Assembly: GCA_934773085.1 (NCBI GenBank)
Contig: CAKVMU010000133.1
Span: 1 to 5,108 of the forward strand
Length of the DNA: 5,108 bases
Source: an uncultured Candidatus Melainabacteria bacterium
Lineage (GTDB): Bacteria > Cyanobacteriota > Vampirovibrionia > Gastranaerophilales > Gastranaerophilaceae
Reading direction: 5' to 3'
Shown here: positions 1 to 5,108 of the stretch, in pieces
How the letters are laid out: each line of letters begins with the position of its first letter
Position numbering within the stretch: position 1 is the stretch's first letter
The notes under the pieces: model-generated
Told to the model about the DNA's origin: nothing
The model's input: only the letters and a program-made list of their open reading frames with translations
Database searches by the model: none
Program-made: the position numbers and the translations under genes

Positions 1-1013
1 TTTGCTTTAAAAATTTTAAGATTGTTGGTTGCCCAAATTTTAAACAAATCATCACGACTAAGTGTTGTTGTTTGACCGGATTTTTCGGTGTTATGTGTGA
101 ATTTTGGCTCGGTATTGTTTGTTTTTTTAGGTGCATTACGTCTGCCGATATCTGAGTTGTTGAATTCTTCAAGAAGTTTTATTTCGTCAGCTTGTTCTGC
201 AATCATATCCATATGTTGATCATAAGTTAGCGAATTCCACCAATTTTCGAACTTTTCAACACTTTTTCTTGCTCTGGCAGTACGTTCTTCAATTGGCATA
301 GATTCCCAAAATGCTTTCTGTACTTGCGAAATTCTTTCTCCAACTATATCGGAATATCCGTCACGTGTGTATCTTAGGGATTGCATATATTCAGCTGCTG
401 GCATTTTAATGCCAAGTGCTCTTAAGGTGCTGCTTCTTACCGGCTGACCATCGGCCTCTTTTGCATCGTAGAATCTTTTGAAATCAGGGTTAATGCAGTC
501 TTTTAAATCTTTATTGATTTCATCGACAGTTTTACCTTCAAGAAAAATCTTTTTGACAAGCCAAACTGTGAAATTTTCTTTATTTGTCAAAATGTCTTGA
601 TTGCAAAGCTCAAGTAGCTCTTTGTTCTCTCTGTATGTTCCGAGAATACCTCTCGTTGCCTTGCTTTCTTTTGGATTGGAGAGGTCTTTGAATAATTCTT
701 CATCCGGAAAACTTTCTTTTATATCTTCGACACTTAACGCTGTCCCGATAGCTGCAAAAGCGGCTGCCTGCGCTGCAAGCGGAGTTATTAAATCTTTATT
801 CGGAAGTTTTTCGATAAAATTTTTAACTGTTTTAGGCATTCTGCCGGCGTTTGTTTCGTAAAATCGGACCAACCCTTTGTCTACTCTCGCTCCGAATGTG
901 ACCGGAGCAGTGGCATATTCTCTCTGTTCAACAGTCGGTTTGTCTTGTTTTTGTGATTTTGATGTTTGGTTAAATTTATAGTTTAAAAACGGATTAATTT
1001 TTTGAATTTGCAT
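1..1013 (-). CDS. Uncharacterised protein, 3' end cut off by the window edge
   Basis: This minus-strand reading frame starts at ATG (1013-1011) and stays open to base 1, giving 337 complete codons with no stop. The start is supported by AAGGA on the minus strand (1024-1020), 6 nt before the ATG. The first 35 or so residues (MQIQKINPFLNYKFN...) are polar and look disordered, followed by VTFGAR at 38-43. Residues 45-290 are mostly charged and probably alpha-helical, with an Ala-rich patch at 80-92 (LAAQAAAFAAIG) and a Trp-containing stretch at 253-262 (EKFENWWNSL). Residues 290-318 form a polar Asn/Thr/Lys linker, and a short helical segment (LSRDDLFKIWA) begins near 318. There is no signal peptide, transmembrane helix, Walker motif or recognisable catalytic motif. 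It is divergent from the phage portal gene and shares its control region. It could be a host gene at a prophage edge or a phage accessory gene. I do not recognise the family; a resemblance to Gastranaerophilales proteins is only a faint recollection. The CDS is confident; the function is unknown. Confidence 0.88.
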   Translation of the reverse strand, partial: MQIQKINPFLNYKFNQTSKSQKQDKPTVEQREYATAPVTFGARVDKGLVRFYETNAGRMPKTVKNFIEKLPNKDLITPLAAQAAAFAAIGTALSVEDIKESFPDEELFKDLSNPKESKATRGILGTYRENKELLELCNQDILTNKENFTVWLVKKIFLEGKTVDEINKDLKDCINPDFKRFYDAKEADGQPVRSSTLRALGIKMPAAEYMQSLRYTRDGYSDIVGERISQVQKAFWESMPIEERTARARKSVEKFENWWNSLTYDQHMDMIAEQADEIKLLEEFNNSDIGRRNAPKKTNNTEPKFTHNTEKSGQTTTLSRDDLFKIWATNNLKIFKA

Positions 1014-1032
1014 AGTAGGTCCTTATTATCTG

Positions 1033-1062
1033 ATAACACATATTTATTTTAAAACTTGTAAA
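1033..1062 (-). promoter_or_regulatory. Candidate leftward sigma70-type promoter
   Basis: On the minus strand, TTTACA (1062-1057) and TGTTAT (1038-1033) are separated by 18 bp. They match the -35 and -10 consensus at 5 and 4 of 6 positions. Transcription would begin around 1026, which keeps the AAGGA ribosome binding site (1024-1020) in the message. The surrounding DNA is so AT-rich that chance matches are likely, so this is tentative. Confidence 0.3.
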
Positions 1063-1099
1063 AAATTTTTTTGCCCATGAAAGTAGGGTTGTTTATATT
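1060..1099 (+). promoter_or_regulatory. Rightward sigma70-type promoter for the head genes, with A/T tract upstream
   Basis: TTGCCC (1071-1076) and TATATT (1094-1099) are separated by exactly 17 bp and match the -35 and -10 consensus at 4 and 5 of 6 positions. A run of six A and seven T (1060-1072) lies immediately upstream of and into the -35 box, as expected for an UP-like or bent element. Transcription would begin near 1106, leaving a leader of about 28 nt that contains the portal ribosome binding site. The promoter sits where one is needed, at the head of a four-gene plus-strand unit, and suggests use of host RNA polymerase. It has not been experimentally shown. Confidence 0.55.
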
Positions 1100-1121
1100 T
1101 ACACAACAGGGTAATCGCCCG

Positions 1122-1128
1122 GAAAGGA
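1122..1128 (+). promoter_or_regulatory. Ribosome binding site fixing the portal start
   Basis: GAAAGGA lies 5 nt before ATG 1134. The reading frame is open further upstream to a TTG at 1071 and an ATG at 1077, but those would add 19-21 residues encoded by the promoter itself and lack a comparable upstream site. The same heptamer precedes the other three plus-strand genes, which supports 1134 as the true start. Confidence 0.8.
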
Positions 1129-1133
1129 AATTT

Positions 1134-3026
1134 ATGTCTTTTGACTACATTATTGAAAAAGATAATTCTGCAAGGAAATTATCTCAAGAAGAAGAAAAGG
1201 CTCTTGTTAAGGAGATTTCCTCTTCTTTCATCTCTTTGAATTCTCAGAGAAGTACCAATCTGGAAATGGCTTCTAAGTTAGCAAATGAGATATTTTTTAA
1301 AAATGATTTCAAATCAATTTCAGACAAAAATCAAAAATGGAAAGCAAAGGTTAAAATGTGTAAAACATTTATGTTTTACCAAACGCTAAAAGCTTTTATT
1401 TGGCGAAATACTTATGCAAACGTTAATTCTATGTTCGATGTATCCGGAGAAAATCATGATTCTAATAATGCTTCAAATAAACAAAAAGCTGTTTTGGTGG
1501 ATATTTTTGAAAAAATGGGATTCCAAAAAACTTGTGATAAAGTTGTAGACTATGCTTTATTATACGGGGAATTGATTTCATTTACTGCTTGGAAGAAAAA
1601 ATACGAAGAATACAGACGTCCTATAGATATGTTTAAAAGTATGTTTTCCAAAGATTTTACAAAGTTGCCTATGATTCTTGAGGCAATGAAAGAAGGTAAG
1701 AATTTCTGGGTGGATAAAAAGAAAATTTATGATAATCCGTATGTTTATTCGGTGAATCCAGCGGATTTGGTTTTTGATTCTTCTCAAGTGGATAATTGGG
1801 ATTCTTGTCCAAAAATTTACAGATGCTACAAAACTCCGTCAGATATAATTAACAACCGATATTATAACGTGAACGAAGCGCAGGCAGAGGCAATTATGGC
1901 TCTCGTTGAAAACGCTAATAATAAAAATATAAGGATGGGAACTGTTAAAAATGATAATGAAGTTGTGAACGGTTCAACAGTCGAGGTCTTGGAACACTGG
2001 GGTGATTTGAAATTGCCGTCAGGAGAGATTCTTAAAAATTGGCATGCGGTAATTGTAGGACGTAAGTTCCTCGTTGAATTCGGAAAGAATGAGCGAATTA
2101 TAAATCCGTTTTCTTATGGAGCTTTCATTGTTGATCCGGAAACAAAAAGAGGAATTAGCCCGCTGTATTGCGTTCTTTCACTGGCGCATTTTCAGGAAGA
2201 TTTGCTCAACAGAACCTGTAATTTGCAAGCTCTTAACGAAAATCCGCCACTTCTTGCGCCTGAAGGCTTTTTTGATGAGGATGAAATTGAGCTCTATCCC
2301 GGAAAAATTATTGAATATGGTGATAATCTTTCTCCGTCTGCAGCATTTCAACAATTAAGCTTTAATCCGAATGTGTTTATGGAAGATATATCTTTCTTGA
2401 ATGATTTGATGGCTGAGGTTTCAGGAATATTTCCGAATATGATAGGTGCGGTGGAAACATCCGGAACTAAAACTGCAACTGAGATTAATACAAAAACACA
2501 AGGTCAGATGACAAGACTCTCTATGCTTGTCGATACAATTAATCAGGATTTTATTATTCCGAATGTCGAAAAGGTCGCAAAACTGTGTGCGAATTTCAAG
2601 ACCGGTATTGAAACGGTCTTTGTGAATAAAGAAAATCAACCGGAGACGATTGAGATTGACGACAATATAAGACAAGCGGATTACAAATATACGTATTCTG
2701 ATTCTTCGAATGCAACACTTAAGTCTGAACAAGCGGATATGTTGGTGACTGCGGTTGAGAAATTCGCCCAACATATTGATTTGAATTTACAGGAAATATT
2801 TGTTTGGTACTTTGAGCAAAAAGGTGTGGATAATCCGGAAAGATTCTTGGCTGCAGCCGGTGCAGGGGTAAATGGAGAAGGGGTAAATGGAGAGGGTGAA
2901 AATCCAAATGCGCCAAATTCCATGATGCAGCAGCTTTTGACCATGGTGAATAGCAATGCTGAACAGCAAGGGGAAGATGGAGAAGAGCTGAATAATCAGG
3001 TACAAGAAGAAAACGAAGAAAATTAA
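1134..3026 (+). CDS. Phage portal (head-tail connector) protein
   Basis: The 630-residue product is a podovirus-type portal subunit. In this family twelve copies form the ring at one capsid vertex through which DNA is packaged and ejected, and the ring nucleates procapsid assembly. Recognisable stretches in order are DYALLYGELISFTAWKK (139-155), VYSVNPADLVFD (204-215), RGISPLYCVLSLAHFQEDLLNR (starting at 339, clip/wing-to-stem region) and LNENPPLLAPEGFF (367-380). Then comes VSGIFPNMIGAVETSG (429-444), followed by KTATEINTKTQGQMTRL (446-462) and a long helix, as in portals of the P22 and T7 kind. The length fits that group. The C-terminal 50 residues are low-complexity, with a GVNGE repeat and an acidic Gln/Asn/Glu tail. 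Scaffold and capsid genes follow directly, with 23 nt to the next ATG. Assignment rests on family pattern and context; the exact subfamily is uncertain. Confidence 0.88.
   Translation: MSFDYIIEKDNSARKLSQEEEKALVKEISSSFISLNSQRSTNLEMASKLANEIFFKNDFKSISDKNQKWKAKVKMCKTFMFYQTLKAFIWRNTYANVNSMFDVSGENHDSNNASNKQKAVLVDIFEKMGFQKTCDKVVDYALLYGELISFTAWKKKYEEYRRPIDMFKSMFSKDFTKLPMILEAMKEGKNFWVDKKKIYDNPYVYSVNPADLVFDSSQVDNWDSCPKIYRCYKTPSDIINNRYYNVNEAQAEAIMALVENANNKNIRMGTVKNDNEVVNGSTVEVLEHWGDLKLPSGEILKNWHAVIVGRKFLVEFGKNERIINPFSYGAFIVDPETKRGISPLYCVLSLAHFQEDLLNRTCNLQALNENPPLLAPEGFFDEDEIELYPGKIIEYGDNLSPSAAFQQLSFNPNVFMEDISFLNDLMAEVSGIFPNMIGAVETSGTKTATEINTKTQGQMTRLSMLVDTINQDFIIPNVEKVAKLCANFKTGIETVFVNKENQPETIEIDDNIRQADYKYTYSDSSNATLKSEQADMLVTAVEKFAQHIDLNLQEIFVWYFEQKGVDNPERFLAAAGAGVNGEGVNGEGENPNAPNSMMQQLLTMVNSNAEQQGEDGEELNNQVQEENEEN
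2865..2894 (+). repeat. 15-bp tandem duplication inside the portal gene
   Basis: Two 15-bp copies of GGGGTAAATGGAGAA lie head to tail (2865-2879 and 2880-2894), differing only at the last base. They encode GVNGE twice (portal residues 578-587) and are followed by a weaker third unit reading GENPN. The period is a multiple of three, so the frame is kept. The repeat lies in the flexible C-terminal tail. Confidence 0.85.
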
Positions 3027-3049
3027 GTAATTAATTAGAAAGGAATATT

Positions 3050-3709
3050 ATGGAAGAAAATCAAATTCAAACGGAAATACAATCTGAATCCCTTGAGCCG
3101 GAAAAATCCGATAACTCTGAGGTGAAAGAAACGGATTCTATTCCGGAGACGGCTCCCGCCGAAGAAATTAAGAACGAAGGACAATCCGAAGAAAACAAGG
3201 ACCCTTCCGAACAGTTAATTTTAGGTAAATTTAAGTCTGTAGAAGATTTAACTAAAGCGTATGAAGAATTGCAAAAGTACCAAGGTTCTTGTTCCGACGA
3301 GTTGGGGCAATTAAGAAAAGTTGTGTCCACTGTTAATGGATTAAATTCTTTGGTATCTATGATGGGAGATAAATTCAGTCGCTGTTTTTCGTATTTAAGC
3401 GAAGTAAAGCCAAAATATAATACTCCTGAATATTTTCAGAACCCGTCTTTTAATGCAATATTTGATGCTGCGTTCAATGTTCTTGGGGAAAATCTCGACA
3501 CAGACAAGTTTATCAACCTTTTAGACGGATACGTTACATCAAGGATGGAAGCTGCCGAAAAGAAAAAAGCTGCAAGTGATGAAACGCAGAAAATTCTGGA
3601 TTCTATGGGTTACAGCAAAAATCCTAAAACCTCTTTTACTCCCCCCAAAAAAAGGTTGGATGAAATGACTCCAAAAGAGGTTGACGAGATGCTCGACAGA
3701 TTGATTTGA
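3050..3709 (+). CDS. Phage capsid scaffolding protein
   Basis: The 219-residue acidic protein has the layout of an internal head scaffold, which co-assembles with coat protein into the procapsid and leaves before or during DNA packaging. Residues 1-55 are Glu/Ser/Pro-rich and probably disordered. LILGKFKSVEDLTKAYEELQ (56-75) matches the helical motif commonly seen near the start of such scaffolds. Helical segments follow at about 83-118 and 134-168. A Lys-rich region (170-201) leads to a C-terminal KRLDEMTPKEVDEMLDRLI (201-219), a charged helical end like the coat-binding tail of other scaffolds. The gene lies between portal and coat genes, its usual place. GAAAGGA (3038-3044) precedes the ATG by 5 nt. 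No protease gene is in the window, so how scaffold is removed is not visible. The family match is by motif and position. Confidence 0.82.
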   Translation: MEENQIQTEIQSESLEPEKSDNSEVKETDSIPETAPAEEIKNEGQSEENKDPSEQLILGKFKSVEDLTKAYEELQKYQGSCSDELGQLRKVVSTVNGLNSLVSMMGDKFSRCFSYLSEVKPKYNTPEYFQNPSFNAIFDAAFNVLGENLDTDKFINLLDGYVTSRMEAAEKKKAASDETQKILDSMGYSKNPKTSFTPPKKRLDEMTPKEVDEMLDRLI

Positions 3710-3734
3710 TGGTGCGGAAACGCAAAATCTCGTT
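3683..3734 (+). other. Possible RNA structure between scaffold and capsid genes
   Basis: The scaffold stop codon and the 54-nt gap before the capsid gene can fold. An outer stem pairs 3683-3690 with 3727-3734 (seven Watson-Crick pairs plus one G-U). Inside it, TGCG (3713-3716) pairs with CGCA (3721-3724) around a GAAA tetraloop. Alternatives exist: CGAG/CTCG (3685-3688 with 3692-3695), and GATTT/AAATC (3703-3707 with 3725-3729). This could be an mRNA processing or stability element that raises capsid expression relative to scaffold. The internal loop is large and asymmetric, so stability is doubtful. No U-tract follows, so it is not a clear terminator. Confidence 0.3.
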
Positions 3735-3750
3735 AGTACAAAATTAAAAT

Positions 3751-3757
3751 GAAAGGA
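3751..3757 (+). promoter_or_regulatory. Ribosome binding site fixing the capsid start
   Basis: GAAAGGA lies 6 nt before ATG 3764. An in-frame ATG at 3749 overlaps this site and would add MKGLF, residues encoded by the ribosome binding site itself. The start at 3764 (MTTTKQL) is therefore preferred. Confidence 0.82.
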
Positions 3758-3763
3758 TTATTT

Positions 3764-4657
3764 ATGACAACAACAAAACAACTTATTGTTGAAGCTTTTT
3801 CAAAAGCTTTTAACAAGTATTTTTACAACGAACTCGTAGTTGGTAAACTCGCTCACTCTGAAATGAAAGATTCTATTAACAAGGGTGATGAAGTTGATAT
3901 AGCTATGCCCGGCATGGTAAAACTTTTTGATTATGACGGAAGCGATTTACCTGATGCCGAAGCCGCAGCGGTATCTATGTGTAAGGTAAAAATCGACAGA
4001 GGTAAAGCTTTCCACTTTGAATTATCAGAGGTAGAAGAAAAAATGATTGCTAAAGCAGATGGCGAATACGACAAAACAGTGGATTTGGCGAAGGATTACA
4101 CAAATGATGCCATTAAGCAATTTGCTGCAGCAGTAGATTCTGCCTATGCGAACCTTTACACAAGAGCCGGACATTATCTAGACAATTCCGGCAGTGCAAT
4201 CACTTTGACCCCTACTGTTGCAAAAGATATTTTTGCATATATGCAAGCAAAATTCCAAAGAGGTGACGGAAAAGGTCATACAAACTGGATTGACGGTTCA
4301 ATGGTTTGTATTATCCCTCCAGAATATCAGTTCTATCTTGGAAAATTGGATGATTTGAAATATACCGAAAAAGGTAAATCCGAAATGGAAAAAGGTTATA
4401 TCGGAAACCTTTGCGGTTGGGAAATTCTTGTGTCTAACCACATTGCACAACCGGAAGAAGGCGTATTCTATCCGTTATTCGGTGTGAAGGATAAAACTCT
4501 TGCTGGCGGTATTTCAGCTAACTTGAATACAACTTTCTACACTCCGGAAAAGAACTTTAACACTTGTTACAAAGGTTACGGTTTATACGGTGTCGGTGCT
4601 CCGAGAGCTGATATGTTGGGTACTGCAAAAGTAGCTGCTACCCTCTCTTTAGGTTAA
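3764..4657 (+). CDS. Phage major capsid (coat) protein, HK97-like fold
   Basis: The 297-residue product is the probable shell subunit. It begins without a long cleavable delta domain, consistent with a separate scaffold gene upstream. Residues 1-35 look like an N-arm with helix, followed by GDEVDIAMPGMVKLFDY (41-57), which resembles the beta strands of an E-loop/P-domain region. A Lys/Glu-rich helix runs to about 125 and probably forms the spine. VCIIPPEYQFYLGKL (181-195), then KGYIGNLCGWEILVSN (210-225), is the 'IPPE...GYIG...G(F/W)x(I/V)xVSN' pattern common in HK97-fold coat proteins. The C-terminal 60 residues are Gly/Tyr-rich strands (KGYGLYGVGAPRADML, 270-285). It is on the short side for a coat protein. 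Context (portal, scaffold, then this gene) agrees. The fold is inferred from pattern; the precise family (for example P22-like) is unresolved. Confidence 0.86.
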   Translation: MTTTKQLIVEAFSKAFNKYFYNELVVGKLAHSEMKDSINKGDEVDIAMPGMVKLFDYDGSDLPDAEAAAVSMCKVKIDRGKAFHFELSEVEEKMIAKADGEYDKTVDLAKDYTNDAIKQFAAAVDSAYANLYTRAGHYLDNSGSAITLTPTVAKDIFAYMQAKFQRGDGKGHTNWIDGSMVCIIPPEYQFYLGKLDDLKYTEKGKSEMEKGYIGNLCGWEILVSNHIAQPEEGVFYPLFGVKDKTLAGGISANLNTTFYTPEKNFNTCYKGYGLYGVGAPRADMLGTAKVAATLSLG

Positions 4658-4684
4658 TGAATAGAAATATGAAAGGAATAATTT

Positions 4685-5068
4685 ATGACAAGAGATATTA
4701 TTAATGTTCAATACCCTGCGCTTGATCATACAGAATCAGTTGCAAATATTGGTATAACTGAATCTACTGTAAATCAGGCAAACGGTGTAACTATCGCAGA
4801 TGCTTTTTCTAATAAAAATAATTCGTTATTTATTATTATTAAAAATTCAGCATCAGAATCACTTTTGACTGTGAAAGCAGGAGATGCATATCCTAATTCA
4901 ATGCTTGGTGATATAGTTATCGAAATTCCTGCCGGAATCTCTGCTATTCAACTTCAAGACTTATCACGTTTTGAAAAAGCAGACGGTTCAATTGATTTGG
5001 ATTTTGCAACCGGCTTTACCGGAACTATTTATGCAATAGCTAAATGGGCCGGAGTAAGAGAAATCTAA
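4685..5068 (+). CDS. Small post-capsid protein, probable head decoration protein
   Basis: This 127-residue protein has a flexible N-terminus (1-35) and then alternating hydrophobic stretches typical of a compact beta sandwich: SLFIIIKNSA (47-56), LLTVKAG (60-66), DIVIEIPAGISAIQLQDLSRF (starting at 76), and IDLDFATGFTGTIYAIAKW (103-121). There is no signal peptide, membrane segment or catalytic motif. GAAAGGA (4671-4677) lies 7 nt before the ATG, and the gene begins 27 nt after the capsid stop, so it is co-transcribed with the coat. Small beta-rich genes at this position often encode decoration or cement proteins that bind the expanded capsid. Similar short proteins with a DLSRFE...DGS...GFxGTIYAIAK ending occur after phage coat genes, as far as I recall. 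A head-tail completion or minor structural protein is the main alternative. The function is inferred. Confidence 0.6.
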   Translation: MTRDIINVQYPALDHTESVANIGITESTVNQANGVTIADAFSNKNNSLFIIIKNSASESLLTVKAGDAYPNSMLGDIVIEIPAGISAIQLQDLSRFEKADGSIDLDFATGFTGTIYAIAKWAGVREI

Positions 5069-5074
5069 TAGTTT

Positions 5075-5107
5075 GTTGTGGCGGGCGGGGAACCCGCCCG
5101 CCACAAC
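5075..5107 (+). terminator. Strong GC-rich hairpin, probable intrinsic terminator
   Basis: A perfect 15-bp inverted repeat (arms 5075-5089 and 5093-5107, GTTGTGGCGGGCGGG and its complement) surrounds a GAA triloop. It begins 6 nt after the stop of the last gene and is strikingly GC-rich against AT-rich surroundings. The window ends one base after the stem, so the U-tract that would confirm Rho-independent termination cannot be seen. A dispersed palindromic repeat is the alternative. Confidence 0.72.
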
Positions 5108-5108
5108 T

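Noticed and set aside
601..861. Plus-strand open frame of 86 codons
   Set aside because: It is opposite the long minus-strand gene, which has a better start and ribosome binding site and spans the whole region. The translation is a low-complexity Ser/Leu shadow.
1..1013. Leftward gene as a large terminase subunit
   Set aside because: No Walker A or B motif, no nuclease acidic residues in context, and wrong strand for the head unit.
1027..1032. GATAAT on the minus strand as a leftward -10 box
   Set aside because: It matches TATAAT well, but transcription would start at or inside the AAGGA site and lose the ribosome binding site.
1071..1133. N-terminal extension of the portal from TTG 1071 or ATG 1077
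   Set aside because: The extension is encoded by the promoter and ribosome binding site, and ATG 1134 has a properly spaced GAAAGGA.
1578..1787. Minus-strand open frame within the portal gene
   Set aside because: Antisense shadow without a ribosome binding site or protein-like composition.
2116..2358. Second plus-strand frame within the portal gene
   Set aside because: Out-of-frame shadow. The portal frame carries the recognisable family motifs here.
2421..3005. Several overlapping minus-strand frames opposite the portal C-terminus
   Set aside because: Mutually overlapping, antisense, and without start signals; consistent with AT-rich coding shadows.
3067..3330. Minus-strand frame opposite the scaffold N-terminus
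   Set aside because: Mirror of the Glu/Ser-rich scaffold region, with no supporting signals.
3745..3750. TAAAAT as a -10 box for a separate capsid promoter
   Set aside because: No acceptable -35 box 16-18 bp upstream, and the start would fall within the ribosome binding site.
1..5108. tRNA genes, CRISPR arrays, insertion sequences, attachment sites or a defence system
   Set aside because: No cloverleaf, spaced direct repeats, transposase frame or recognisable effector was seen in the window.

Overview
This window is the start of a virion head-gene module from an AT-rich tailed phage or prophage, next to a divergently transcribed gene of unknown function that runs off the left edge. Compact genes, strong GAAAGGA Shine-Dalgarno sites and a sigma70-like promoter point to a bacterial host or a phage using the host RNA polymerase. 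The exact host cannot be fixed from the sequence. The left-hand protein has a short N-terminal leader followed by a VTFGAR motif, which faintly recalls uncharacterised proteins of gut Vampirovibrionia (Candidatus Gastranaerophilales). That is a recollection, not a result.

Layout: (i) 1-1013, minus strand: the 5' 337 codons of an uncharacterised, probably soluble protein, continuing beyond the window. (ii) 1014-1133: a 120-bp divergent control region. It has a good rightward promoter (TTGCCC, 17 bp, TATATT, preceded by an A6T7 tract) and a weaker leftward candidate. (iii) 1134-5068, plus strand: four closely spaced genes in the order portal, scaffold, major capsid protein, and a small beta-rich protein that is probably a head decoration protein. 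Each has the same GAAAGGA ribosome binding site 5-7 nt before ATG. (iv) 5075-5107: a perfect 15-bp GC-rich hairpin just after the last gene, very likely an intrinsic terminator whose U-tract, if any, lies past the window end.

How the genes work together: the portal ring would nucleate assembly, the acidic scaffold would co-assemble with the HK97-fold coat to form the procapsid, and the 127-residue protein would probably bind the mature shell. The order portal-scaffold-capsid, with no terminase in front and a hairpin shortly after the capsid, resembles the T7 gene 8-9-10-Tphi arrangement rather than the common terS-terL-portal order. No terminase, protease, integrase, tail gene, tRNA, CRISPR array or insertion sequence is present. 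I see no defence system or clearly new enzymatic system. The most open items are the divergent leftward gene and the small post-capsid protein.
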